From Gammaproteobacteria bacterium AqS3 (GTDB lineage: Bacteria > Pseudomonadota > Gammaproteobacteria > MEIF01 > AqS3): a DNA stretch of 54,656 bases. The notes beneath the pieces are model-generated. The model worked only from the letters and a program-made list of their open reading frames with translations, made no database searches and was not told the origin of the DNA. The position numbers and the translations under genes were made by a program. Below are positions 28,701-35,850 of the stretch, in pieces; position 1 is the first letter of the stretch; each line of letters starts with the position of its first letter. The stretch spans positions 1-54,656 of the forward strand of contig MEIF01000023.1 of assembly GCA_001750645.1 (NCBI GenBank). The letters run 5' to 3'.

Positions 28701-31700
28701 CGACAGCGCACTGCCGTCCAACCTGAACCCGATCGTGGTCGACAAGCAGATGGAGGTGGTGCTGACCGAGACGGTGCACATTCGGCCGACCTTTTCGGCG
28801 GACACGGTTCGGCTGATCGGCGGCGGCAACAGCCTGACGCTGGGCAACATCGGCAACAACATTGCAACGCTCTCCCTGGAGAACTGGAAGCTCGCATCGG
28901 TCTGGGCGATGACTCACATGTATGTCTCGGTTGATGATGTCGAGACCCTCAACCTGCGGGCATACCTGCCGGCGGGCAATTACGTCGACGGGGTGCATGA
29001 GCGGGCCGTCACCCGGACCATCAGGACTTCCGGGAACAGGCCTGTCGAGTTTGTCGACACCGGCCTGGGGGCTGTGGTGACCAGCAAGATGATCGATTTC
29101 TGCGACTACGTCAGCTGCGTCTATCGCCGGCAGCTCGATGGCACCACCGCCACCTCGATGGTGTATCACAGGCCGCTCAATGGCGGGAATCTCCTCACGA
29201 TGATTACGTTCTACGGAGAGCCATTCATCAGGCACAAGAACATCACGCGCGGGCTGGGCTTCTCGGCGCGCGCGGATGAGGATCGGGCCGGCAACATCAC
29301 CGTGGTCGGGACGGCGGGCCTCAAGACCCTGGGGATTGACGGTGACAGCAGCGGACAGGTGACGGTCAGCTACTCGAACACCATCAATCTGGGGCGGGTG
29401 TATGCGGGCGGGCTGAGCCTGCTCAACGCACCGCACATCTCGGGCACCGGAGACATCTCGCTGGGCGGCGGCGGGCTGTATCTCTCAAGCGGGGGCAAGG
29501 CGGTGTTCCAGGGAGTCGCCAATCGTCCCGGCCAGACGCTGGGGACGCTTGCCGGGAGCATCGGAACGCTGATGGCGACGGATCTGCGCGCCGGCCTGCT
29601 GGCGGAGAGCCAGGGCGGCGAGCCGGCCATCCACGGGCTGAAAATCGGCGACCTGTCGGCGGGCTACGCCCAGATCGACCTGCGCTCCGGTCGCATGAGC
29701 ATCGACGGGCTGCTGCAGGCGGGCGAGTCGCTGCGGCTGACCGCGACCGATGCCATCATCGGGGGCAGCATCCGCAGCAATGACGCCCCGGTTGTGCTCC
29801 GCGCCAACCACATAGACCTCAGGGAGCTCTCCGGCACCGCCGCCAAGCACGACGATGAGAGCCACGGTCTGGCCAACTTCACGCTGTTGGGCATCGACCG
29901 CCCGCGCTCGGGGGCGCGCAGCGGGCTCACCATCTCGGCCATAGATGCGGGCCGGGTCAATCGGGTCTCGGTGTCCGCCCCGGACCTCGACGTGAACCTG
30001 AACTTTGGCTCGGCTCGCCAGCCCAACCTGCTGATCTACGCGGCGGGGAACGCTTCAATCAGCGCCGGTGCGCTGCTCAACCTCATGGGCGCCATCGTCG
30101 AGGGGGATCTGCACGCCCACGCCGTCGGCAGCGTCACCTACCTGCCGGTCAGCGACACGCTCGGAGTCCTCAGCCCCGGCTCCATCAGCATTGGCGGGGC
30201 GCTGCACGCCGGCGGCCAGGTGGTGCGCCTGGATCACGGCAGCGTGGCAATGGGTTCCCTGGTGCTCTACTCGCGCAGCGACGGCCCCTCAAGCTCTGTC
30301 ACGGTGGTCAACGCCGATGACCTTGAGCTGTACTTCGCCGATTACCAGATGCGGCGGGGCGACGGCGAGCCCGGCGGCTTTGCCGAGCTGACGGTACACG
30401 CCGACGGGGACATGCTGCTGGCGGAGGGCAGCGCCGCGATACACGGGGGGGCTCACCTGTCGGCGATCGGCAATGTCTCCGAGCTCTACACCAGCATGTC
30501 CCGCTTCCTGCACTACGTCAGCACCAATGCCGCGGGCGAGGTGGTCACCGTGTCCAAAAACGGCAATCGCGCCGAGGTCGAGGTCACGGGCTCCTCGGTG
30601 TATCAGCTGGCTGGAAATCGCCCCACTTTCGCTGCGGTGGTCAATGGGCAGCTCAGATTCATCAACGGAGTGTTCCAGCGCGTCGGCGGGGAAACGGTGA
30701 CCGCTGTGGCCAATGGCGACATGGTCAGCATCACGGTGACGGGGGCGGTCAATTTCGAGGCCTTCAATCCGCCGAGAAAGGGCGCCGATGACAAGTGGAC
30801 GATCACGCACGTCTCGAATAAGAGCCTCCTTGTGGTCTCTCAGCTCGACGATCCGAGCACGCTGTATCCCAATCCCAGCTTCACCCAGGTGCTGATCCCG
30901 GGGAATATCGAGACGATCAGGCCGGATCCAAACGATTTCACGCCCAGGCCGGGCCAGCCAACCGACTATGAGGTGCAGCACTTCACCCTCTCTTACGTCT
31001 TCTCGCAGTCCTTCAATCTGGCCAACGACAAGGGCGTCGTGCCGGCAAACAATGGTCTGGGCAGCACGATCTACCACAGCGTGGGGTTCAAGGACGACCT
31101 GCGCAGAATCACGCTGCCGCACATTCCCGGCGAGCCGGGTCTGGGCGAATACGACTTTGTCCACCGGCGCTGGGAGTTCACTCCGCCGGGGACCGGGCGC
31201 TCGGCGATCCAGCTGCGCGACTCTGATCTCGACGACCCGGATTTTGTCAACCACTTTCCGTTCACCATGACCGGCTCGGGCTACACCGAAGTGTTCCACC
31301 TGCGCACGGCCTCGGGAGACGGGGCCGACCCGGATGGCCTGGTGCTGGAGATCAGCTATCAGTTCAGCCGGGGATTTGATCTGGCCCCCTCGGACAGCGT
31401 CGCCATCCTGGACGGCGGGGCGAGCACCGTGTTCAGCGATGTCGGCGTGGCCGGCAACACGCGCCACGTCACCGTTCCCCGCAGCGGCGAGATCTACATC
31501 CCCGTGATGGGCTCGGACGATGAGGAAATCAGTGTCGAGGCGCTGCGCAATGATCGCTTCGGGGTACACCTTGCGAATTTCACGATCTCGGGCACCAGCA
31601 CGATGATCGTGGATCCGGACCTGGATTACGTCAAGCTGTCCTTCGGCAGTGAGGTCAGGACGGTGCAGCTGGAAGGCAGTGTGTTTCAGGCCAACTTCCC

Positions 31701-34700
31701 CCTGACCCTGCACGGCGACCGGGGCAGCAGGCAAGTGCTCAGCGTTTCGGTTGTCAGGGATCAGCAGTCAGGGCAGAGCACTTGGATGCTGCAGGTCGAC
31801 TACCTTCTGTACAACCAGGTTCAGCTGAGCGGCGACCAGATCACCGCACTTCCGAACGGCGTCACGACGGTGTTCAACAACGTCGGAATTGCCGGCAACC
31901 GCCGCAATGTCACCGTGGTGCGGGAGGGCGTGTTCGCCGAGACCCACTACGCCGACGGCGCCACCCTGACGGCCAGCGGAACGCTGAGGATAGATGCGGG
32001 CGGGGCTCTCTCCCAGCGGCCGAATCAGGATCTCGGGATGTTGAGCGTCTTCGCCGGGAACGGATACACCCTGACCGAAGTGGGCGACATCGGGCATTTC
32101 CTGATCACCGGCTCCTACATCCAGCAGCAGCCCACCCTGAGCTTCGAGCGCGTCGAGTTCGCCCCCAACCAGTACAGCCTCAAGTACAACTCGGGCTATG
32201 AGACCGTCAGCGACCAGCAGGATCAGGTCATCGCCAGTGTCGCAGGTCGCCGCCTGCAGCTGTCCCTCGGGATCAGCCAGGAGGTTTCGCTCGGCGTCGG
32301 CTCAACGGTGACGGTCGTTCCCATGTTCTCGATCGGGCAGGCCACCGGGGAGACCTTCCTGATGCTGTCAGTCAGCTACGGCCTGGTTGACCGCGTGGAC
32401 ATGCAGGGCCCCCGCGTCACGTCAATCGCAAACAGCGCCCGGCTCGTCAAGAGTGTCGGCGTTGCCGGCGTCGAGGTGCGCGACATCACCGTTCCGGAGG
32501 ACCCCCGCCTCAAGCGACACCTCGGCGGCATGACCGCAGCATCGCTGCTTGCCCGGGCGGGCGGAGACATGCATCTGTCCCAGTTCGGCAACGACTTTGG
32601 CTGGGTGAGCCTGGATGCGGGGGAGTCGATTCACCTGCTCGACGCAGTCGATGGCCTGACCCTGGGCGGCATCAGCGCCGGTGACTTCACGCTCTCGGCC
32701 TTCGGGGAGGGCGATGTGCACGGTTCCGGTCCGGTGACTGCGGGGCTGGCCGATCTGTCGGCGCCCAACGGCTCGATCGGGCTGACGGCGGCCAATCACA
32801 TCTCCACCCTGATGCTCTCGGCCCGGCACGGGACGGTGAACAACGGGCCGGGGCCGGATGAGCTGACCATAGACATCAGCGTACCGGGCGATATGACGCT
32901 CTCCGCCGCACAGGGTGTGACCCAGGCAAGGGCGCTGACGGTCGGCGGCATGCTCTCGATTCGCGCCGTCGGTGCGGATGAGCGGAAGGACATCGTTCTG
33001 GATCACAGCGACAACCACCTGGTGACGTTCGCCGGGGTGGGTGACGACATCACGCTCGTCGACAGTGCGGACGGGATCGAGCTGAAGGACACGCTGCAGG
33101 CCAATTCGCTCTCGATCCGCCAGATCCAGGGCAACGTCAATGCCCCCGGCGTGCTGGAGGTCGAGGAGGATCTCGAAATCAGCGCACCGCAGGGCAATAT
33201 TCAGCTGTCCAACAAAGCCAACCGGTTCAACACGGTGGTCAGCCTGACCGCCTCGGGCCATGTCGTCCTCCACGCGCACGACGGCTTGACCCTGGGCGGC
33301 AACGTCCTGGCCGGCGGCGGGAGCGTCCTGCTGGACATCTCGGCCGGCGGCATCCACGGAGCCGAACATTCGGTGGTGGCCGGTGCGCAGGACATCATCA
33401 TCAGCGTCGGGGGCGACTTCAGCATCATGCACGTCGAGGCCGACGGCAACATCCGCATACAGGGCGGGCGGGACGGCAGCATCTCGCTGCTGCACGCGAT
33501 CGGCACCAACACGGCCATCGTTCCCGGCATCTTCACCAGCTACTTCGGCAACGCCATTCAAATCTTTGTCCAGGGCGATCTCAACGTCCACACGGTGCGC
33601 AATCAGGAGCGCGCCGCATCGCTCAACGGGGATCGGATGAACATTGCGGTCGGCGGCAGCCTGTCGTTCTCCCAGCTGCTCGGCAATGGAAACATGCTGC
33701 TGTCGGTTGCCGGCGACATGCTGGGCGATCTCGCCCGGGCCTCGTTTGCCTGGCTGCATGCCTCAGTCGGCGGCGCCATCTCGGTCAGGACGCTGGATGC
33801 CCAGACCTCGCTGACGGTCAGTGCGGGGCGCGACATTGTCGGGCGCCGCTGGCTCGGTCGGGAGGGCGACGTGGCGCTGAGTGCACCTGGGACGATCTCG
33901 CTGACCGACAACCTGACCGGGGTGCAGGCGGGCGCCAACCTGCTGGTCAGCGCCGGCTATGCACTGTATGACCCCTTTGCCACGGTCATGGAGAACGGCG
34001 ACATCCTCACGGTGCGTCTGGACCCCGATGGCGATGTGCGGGTTTCGATGACGCATGGGGCGGTGTTTGACACGGTGGATCTGGGGCGTGTCACGGTGCG
34101 GGCCGAGGGCGATGTCTCGCTGGTGCCGATGTCCGACGGCAGCACCTTCACCATCAGCCAGGGTGAGCTGAGCACGGTCATTGCCGGAGCCACCATTGCC
34201 TACAGCCGGCGGGGCGGAAGCCTGACATTCACCCGGGTCTACAACCAGATCGTCACGCTGGAGAGCGAGCTGGTCTCGGTGCTGCCCGGGGCGGCCAGAA
34301 CGGTGGTTGACGTCGGGGTCAGGGGGCACAAGGTGACCGTGGTGCGCTCGGGCATTGACATCGCCGGGCGGGCCGAGGCCGGGCAGACGCTCGAGCTGAT
34401 TGCCGCCGGCAGCGTCATCGGCGGGCCGGTGCAGGCGGGCAACCGCCTCGGGGTGACGGCCGGCGGCGACATCATGCTCAGCAGTGCGTTCAACGTCGAC
34501 GGCGGTGATGTCCAGCTGTCGGCCAATGGCGGCAGCATCAGCATTTCCCAGGCGGGCAATCCGACCGACGGCGAGCACCGCTTTGTCGCCGGCGCCCACG
34601 CCGACATTACGATCCACAGCCTCACGGCCGGGCAGCTCGGCGCCACGCTCAGCGCCGGGGGCGACTTCAGGATTCACACGGCCTCGCTGAATCGGCTCGA

Positions 34701-35745
34701 GGCGGCGGGGGCGTCGGGCGCCGTGTATGAATACGGAGAGGTCCTGACCCTGGGCGACCTGACCGTCGGCGACTTCACCCTGTTCATGACCAGCACGCTC
34801 AGCGGTGCACCTGCGGGGGATGTCCGGCAGGACACCGCCGCCGCCGGGGCCACAGTCGGGGCATTCAGTTTCCAGGGCGGCAACCTCAACCTGACGCACT
34901 CGGCCAACTCGCTGGACACCGTGCATCTGATCGATCTGCCCGGTCCGGCCGTCACCGGCGGCACCAGCATTGACATCGATCAGCTGACCGTCACCAACAC
35001 CGGCGCTCTGGTGCTGGTTCCGCTGCCGGGCACGGATATCACGCTGTCGCTGCCGGCCGGTGAGAACATGCAGGCAATCAACGGCACCAGCTACGTGCTC
35101 AACACCATCGGCAGCTACGTCTACGTCACCACCCACCTGCCGGCCAAGAGCATCAACATCGTTGATTCCGACGATCTTTTCATTGATGCCTCCTACCTGG
35201 CCAACCACTTCCCCGACGGAACGCTTGACATCGGCGGCATCCGCCTGATGGGCGGCGGGCATCTGACCCTGAAGGCAACCGGGGGCGATGTCCACGGGCG
35301 CTCAATCACTGCGGGCTCCTTCACGCTGGATGCCGCCAGGGCGGATCTCTACGGGGCGCTGGCCGGGAACTCCACCGGCGAGGCGGCGGACCACCTGTTT
35401 GTCAACGCCGAGCGCTATGTGGGGCCGTACCTCTTCAACGGAAGACCCGGCTGGCAGGGGCGCCAGACCGGCCTGGATCATCAGGACATCGGCGAGTGGT
35501 GGCAGGAGGGGGCGCGCTTTGCCGCAGACGCACTCGAGACCGGGCATGAGATCGGCGAGATCGCCGAGGCGCGCTACGCCGCCCGCACCGGCCGCCCCCA
35601 CGCCGGCTGGTTCTTCAGGGGCGCCAGCCTCGACAATTTCGTGGTCGTGCGCCTCTCTCTCCCGCTGATCAACCTGCTCGGCCTTTCGGACGAGGACGAG
35701 CAGCCCATCCTGCTGTTCAGCCGGGAAGAAGACGAGGACGAATAG
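19786..35745 (+). CDS. Giant TpsA exoprotein, filamentous-haemagglutinin family (5319 residues)
   Basis: A single uninterrupted frame of 15,960 bases. The N-terminus (basic, then L-A-G-L-A-A-P-A-A-F-L-H-A) leads into the TPS secretion domain: L-P-N-G-G-E-V, I-H-W-K-D-F-D-I, V-T-F-S-Q-P, L-N-R-D-I-S-G and N113-P-H-G-I-L-V-G-D-G-A, the NPNGI-type motif with His for Asn. The body is beta-helix-like (short strands, many G-D-x and N-I-T turns). It contains six copies of an aromatic PDADG repeat (residues about 2802-2985), five copies of a VGVAGN module (about 3732-4856), EF-hand-like loops at 1632 and 2213, and cysteines only as four close pairs (1301/1307, 2671/2679, 2754/2759, 3106/3111). The tail is very acidic (D-E-D-E-Q...E-E-D-E-D-E). 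No VENN motif, toxin domain or immunity gene follows. Likely a surface adhesin or fibre exported by the TpsB at 15997. Confidence 0.92.
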   Translation: MQKPKRRSFNRGNKLPWLAGLAAPAAFLHALPNGGEVKAGSADITASASSDLLISQQSERAVIHWKDFDIDKGETVTFSQPSKDAWVLNRDISGAASNILGDLSANGGVFLLNPHGILVGDGARLDVGSLVMTTADIESEDDFMSGGHIRFSLSADARTSRLLNQGEIRTQEGGFIGLIGARVENQGKIAAAGGVVQIASSKSFYVDFTGDALIGFEASSTSPITGAGIEQTEDGSVEAGTVIMTAHTAQNIMDRVINLDGVVRARGLSGNGGRVNAGEGHVRVEGSVDAGADGGPDRPATPGGAGEGGQLDVFGAGIILAEGSKLRTDGERRAGAIRIGGDYQGDTATLPDRREQITLGSIQNAQSVIVQSGALIQNRASVSHEKPQVSPSPDAQHSAIFWADKGMGFYGTVDASGGEAGGFIEISGRDGMDLGDEISINAASVLFDPWQVTWQAGTTDLDDNEKDLSGFDAHSLSKLTINGAFWTQFLTGSGVKDVIIAARNRILITGDVNPPINRSFNLSLLISAYGGYPAGAVEDPGIIFKDATLGSSSNNKIRYLYISTGKAAGSSFEEPFVSFSGGTLHVAGDLSIDTDGGVVMRSLPISAGSNFILNNSGGNLDMILDKASLTAGETISFHAGRHINISSSAVVSATLDILLTAGGAIDIRTASLHARGHFSISTGENLNITSAGLVGRSLGVMALSHVTLSKATLKALEFVDIFFNENADISLATITSDKSRIRIIPSRGPGSVVLAGSTLSALSGSIVIGGNNHSLKMRSVASQSVRILAGQNISLVHGAKIASSRESVELNGVYISAGVDFFLRNERISGANILKWDSLVLDAGGGLDFGEHYVEFFANGSTVTLSAGNVIRGIAGYAGADVATSASYTIYVRGLQRLSMGAGRYGQEDSENGIVSGELGGGNSQILFRWDSTTINVVMDGIVQNSRIRMDGLDISAARTISFSSNINRDHQFDSLFGLTADELITLINIHASASVINMNAPRLDFNNVTLRTDDNVIIGLQMGTLDGNVDFDMNVTLVAGQDFTLTEDQHIRSGGTLALRVGRHLIVSGARISIIGSKEAGISVGGNATLTGSEITIGSDETSALLHLSVKNALTLNAGQAGDQIELDAGVSGSIHVEAERYSINGANGWVIHRGQSVSIDAGVFSVYSGDAPNANNNRGLSLDAESVRINAVARGGVDDAQASIVIAPHALVDGKGTLELYAENMKLSEATVRAEHIRLGVYDDEVHADSINLGSANLSFKYSMTVSASQANMAGLNLSQQFIESFKVTGHPLSNVLGCGNNGICSETLLYYDLLPDYSQDDLNAYVKIHVSESLDLRWADIALAGTLDISAGGKVFLGVDGTSQSVLSVSSGTTFYRQPRIQWLDSVSGGFDTQFQGKNADEISTSLGLYPGTYLRSNRYGLAYRNVSVHVYRNIVSTRTLNQDVNITLSNFLREVAGGFNPPEGVFTFSLQADGGLTIHDRPDIYRPMTGRDNLRAMIEAAALYLTAPNITHTLAHTGYDGSDGNFTQLPLKANGDYDFRIQPLVHVRTLDFSGGGHIRGDVWAETLNLLDGEDFGGLTILPLDGLGSIGLIQGTATRLTVAMYALEANSDRHTGLNPGDSVPAHWQDNGDGRITLGEDDAPLVLKHPVADNGVGGEVTTPYSIAILGREVYVRSVVGQTAAGAERVLDSGKSVVEFGQLSILGHAIYLERANALSRLHSVSLIASSLVSGSFDDASSSGGADGAPPGFAPQADDDSSSGENIIDHVQSLYMQAPTITIDRPVRAGTVEALAIQGGDSILSQVTRTRPDGPVGDYGTITRYTDSAVWVPKNAGSDVITFYEASRHPLLPFLQGRSLLEGEIGRRGSDHQPFDVSLRPAQSWGFFTFGSLVIDGGSPARGSIGWLQVAGDTVQLGGGLFRLADGYADEYLGVSGQTIEHLPGFSIRLGDALTLSVGVADTLSLRLHAGAPVVAPQSNASNVIHMEGSVGGLMDLSLSNAEVSVRPHISVRVVSGNETVTKTLGPGLQAATANITLHGSDISWHGGLSVVKALGIDFDGTMRSGVTVNRLDLRFSEDVDLDTLTLSARVGEGLTVELTSSHYAGAATHPLTGFLVSTGGDGLLVVGRLFNDLSITGVHQGNFFVDGGRLYRPDFYTVIQGASLYIDNLEATLSVMAALQAAAAADPRVSPEIASFNSLLQVADLSVVISLDLNGDGVADDKFVTVDLSHLDHSLYSAWRSDNDPSDTAAHFKRAGSGISLSWNSHELWGNQSTSLRGVLDSFNRNGLTVSVQMDTRDSGLNANARAFNATFASLGADDSSPGSLVLGDIRGVMGGNYTVMNGRIFQKAGTSIDISGAFGVAAPGVTLTNPGNRFGRLSVDQLSHADIPAANSGVTLRAESGFDLYAGGAVDLPGGRPYAKNITITAVGVEQPHPNLPNQRVATHLNPDGTPIRVRLMGVRNNVSLTVTAGAFEVNGRFDGNLTAFAPDVGELANMTISAEVRGLGDRVIDALALQGGVTVHSLVGSRQSYPQMQMPGVYLTLPAHISIRSGGDIVGNAHITAYGSLDLLAMRSIYLTNINSTLSGVVFASAGTSVDLRAQQITIGNLIAGQGAHLSAVGDVVGLDRTVTDSGGDQHRVPMMVQVNEGLTVTARNLIWNGFTNRHISLECDPVMLNQCQIHEQAVPFDPNAPIRILPSESIDFMLAVPGHVGLFADDETDFNIRAPSAEFIGILGLGGRSVYVSLPAGGPAGCQPPHCGLMLDRVSVANLTIAMADRDLAQFSIAGLVTQTLSARSPYQDQMPDADGYYHSVRPDGVKVSSMQAFPAYLPDAAGFYYTVVHHVLVTQTSAVQFQIDLRDFIDIRNTLSAVNPFPAYLPDADGNYHSQVQQDVQVSSQQAFPGYLPDADGFYYSVGPDGNRVASRQPFPGYLPDADGYYYSIKYKKGTWLSSKQPFPGFLPRADGYYYTVLPDSALPSNLNPIVVDKQMEVVLTETVHIRPTFSADTVRLIGGGNSLTLGNIGNNIATLSLENWKLASVWAMTHMYVSVDDVETLNLRAYLPAGNYVDGVHERAVTRTIRTSGNRPVEFVDTGLGAVVTSKMIDFCDYVSCVYRRQLDGTTATSMVYHRPLNGGNLLTMITFYGEPFIRHKNITRGLGFSARADEDRAGNITVVGTAGLKTLGIDGDSSGQVTVSYSNTINLGRVYAGGLSLLNAPHISGTGDISLGGGGLYLSSGGKAVFQGVANRPGQTLGTLAGSIGTLMATDLRAGLLAESQGGEPAIHGLKIGDLSAGYAQIDLRSGRMSIDGLLQAGESLRLTATDAIIGGSIRSNDAPVVLRANHIDLRELSGTAAKHDDESHGLANFTLLGIDRPRSGARSGLTISAIDAGRVNRVSVSAPDLDVNLNFGSARQPNLLIYAAGNASISAGALLNLMGAIVEGDLHAHAVGSVTYLPVSDTLGVLSPGSISIGGALHAGGQVVRLDHGSVAMGSLVLYSRSDGPSSSVTVVNADDLELYFADYQMRRGDGEPGGFAELTVHADGDMLLAEGSAAIHGGAHLSAIGNVSELYTSMSRFLHYVSTNAAGEVVTVSKNGNRAEVEVTGSSVYQLAGNRPTFAAVVNGQLRFINGVFQRVGGETVTAVANGDMVSITVTGAVNFEAFNPPRKGADDKWTITHVSNKSLLVVSQLDDPSTLYPNPSFTQVLIPGNIETIRPDPNDFTPRPGQPTDYEVQHFTLSYVFSQSFNLANDKGVVPANNGLGSTIYHSVGFKDDLRRITLPHIPGEPGLGEYDFVHRRWEFTPPGTGRSAIQLRDSDLDDPDFVNHFPFTMTGSGYTEVFHLRTASGDGADPDGLVLEISYQFSRGFDLAPSDSVAILDGGASTVFSDVGVAGNTRHVTVPRSGEIYIPVMGSDDEEISVEALRNDRFGVHLANFTISGTSTMIVDPDLDYVKLSFGSEVRTVQLEGSVFQANFPLTLHGDRGSRQVLSVSVVRDQQSGQSTWMLQVDYLLYNQVQLSGDQITALPNGVTTVFNNVGIAGNRRNVTVVREGVFAETHYADGATLTASGTLRIDAGGALSQRPNQDLGMLSVFAGNGYTLTEVGDIGHFLITGSYIQQQPTLSFERVEFAPNQYSLKYNSGYETVSDQQDQVIASVAGRRLQLSLGISQEVSLGVGSTVTVVPMFSIGQATGETFLMLSVSYGLVDRVDMQGPRVTSIANSARLVKSVGVAGVEVRDITVPEDPRLKRHLGGMTAASLLARAGGDMHLSQFGNDFGWVSLDAGESIHLLDAVDGLTLGGISAGDFTLSAFGEGDVHGSGPVTAGLADLSAPNGSIGLTAANHISTLMLSARHGTVNNGPGPDELTIDISVPGDMTLSAAQGVTQARALTVGGMLSIRAVGADERKDIVLDHSDNHLVTFAGVGDDITLVDSADGIELKDTLQANSLSIRQIQGNVNAPGVLEVEEDLEISAPQGNIQLSNKANRFNTVVSLTASGHVVLHAHDGLTLGGNVLAGGGSVLLDISAGGIHGAEHSVVAGAQDIIISVGGDFSIMHVEADGNIRIQGGRDGSISLLHAIGTNTAIVPGIFTSYFGNAIQIFVQGDLNVHTVRNQERAASLNGDRMNIAVGGSLSFSQLLGNGNMLLSVAGDMLGDLARASFAWLHASVGGAISVRTLDAQTSLTVSAGRDIVGRRWLGREGDVALSAPGTISLTDNLTGVQAGANLLVSAGYALYDPFATVMENGDILTVRLDPDGDVRVSMTHGAVFDTVDLGRVTVRAEGDVSLVPMSDGSTFTISQGELSTVIAGATIAYSRRGGSLTFTRVYNQIVTLESELVSVLPGAARTVVDVGVRGHKVTVVRSGIDIAGRAEAGQTLELIAAGSVIGGPVQAGNRLGVTAGGDIMLSSAFNVDGGDVQLSANGGSISISQAGNPTDGEHRFVAGAHADITIHSLTAGQLGATLSAGGDFRIHTASLNRLEAAGASGAVYEYGEVLTLGDLTVGDFTLFMTSTLSGAPAGDVRQDTAAAGATVGAFSFQGGNLNLTHSANSLDTVHLIDLPGPAVTGGTSIDIDQLTVTNTGALVLVPLPGTDITLSLPAGENMQAINGTSYVLNTIGSYVYVTTHLPAKSINIVDSDDLFIDASYLANHFPDGTLDIGGIRLMGGGHLTLKATGGDVHGRSITAGSFTLDAARADLYGALAGNSTGEAADHLFVNAERYVGPYLFNGRPGWQGRQTGLDHQDIGEWWQEGARFAADALETGHEIGEIAEARYAARTGRPHAGWFFRGASLDNFVVVRLSLPLINLLGLSDEDEQPILLFSREEDEDE
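24679..24714 (+). other. EF-hand/dockerin-like loop in TpsA
   Basis: Codes D-N-G-D-G-R-I-T-L-G-E-D. Aligned to D-x-N-x-D-G-x-I-x-x-x-E it keeps N3, D5, G6, I8 and E12, with Gln at position 1. Calcium binding is inferred only. Confidence 0.4.
26422..26451 (+). other. Calcium-loop-like motif DxNxDGxxDD in TpsA
   Basis: Codes D-L-N-G-D-G-V-A-D-D followed by K-F-V, close to the D-x-N-x-D-G-x-x-D loops of dockerins and thrombospondin-type repeats. Good match in form; binding not shown. Confidence 0.5.
28189..28740 (+). repeat. Six-copy 81-base repeat (PDADGYYYS) inside TpsA
   Basis: Units begin at 28189, 28270, 28414, 28495, 28576 and 28660. Steps are 81, 144 (81 plus a 63-base insert), 81, 81 and 84 bases. 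The consensus core is F-P-G-Y-L-P-D-A-D-G-Y-Y-Y-S-V, then P-D-G-x-x-V-x-S-x-Q. It interrupts the beta-helical pattern and is rich in Tyr, Phe and Pro. Confidence 0.85.
30979..34353 (+). repeat. Five dispersed copies of a ~48-residue VGVAGN module in TpsA
   Basis: Copies at about 30979-31129, 31342-31489, 31786-31929, 32362-32503 and 34213-34353. Shared pattern: hydrophobic-x-Y start, x-V-x-L or x-F-D-L, then S-T-V-F/T-V-F-x-x-V-G-[VI]-A-G-N-x-R-x-V-T-V-x-R-x-G. Copies 2 and 3 are the most alike; copies 1 and 5 are degenerate. Confidence 0.7.
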
Positions 35746-35756
35746 CGGCCGGCATC

Positions 35757-35847
35757 CCCCGCGCACACCCGATGGCTGTGCGGTGCGGGTCAGACCGAAA
35801 TCAGACAAAAACCATTCAGCGGCGCCCGGCAGTGCACCCGCGCCGCT
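35757..35847. terminator. Bidirectional terminator region between TpsA and the RpiR gene
   Basis: Two hairpins lie between these convergent genes. CCCGCGCACA pairs with TGTGC-GGT-GCGGG (35757-35788) after the TpsA stop. AGCGGCGC (35818-35825) pairs perfectly with GCGCCGCT (35840-35847); read leftward it is followed by GAATGGTTTTTG, a U tract suited to ending the RpiR transcript. Confidence 0.6.
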
Positions 35848-35850
35848 CTG

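Noticed and set aside
28189-28740. CRISPR array
   Set aside because: The 81-base periodic repeats are in-frame coding units inside TpsA with no spacer pattern or cas genes.
19786-35745. Contact-dependent inhibition (CdiA/CdiI) system
   Set aside because: No VENN motif, no recognisable C-terminal toxin, and no small immunity gene follows; the next gene is a convergent RpiR regulator.
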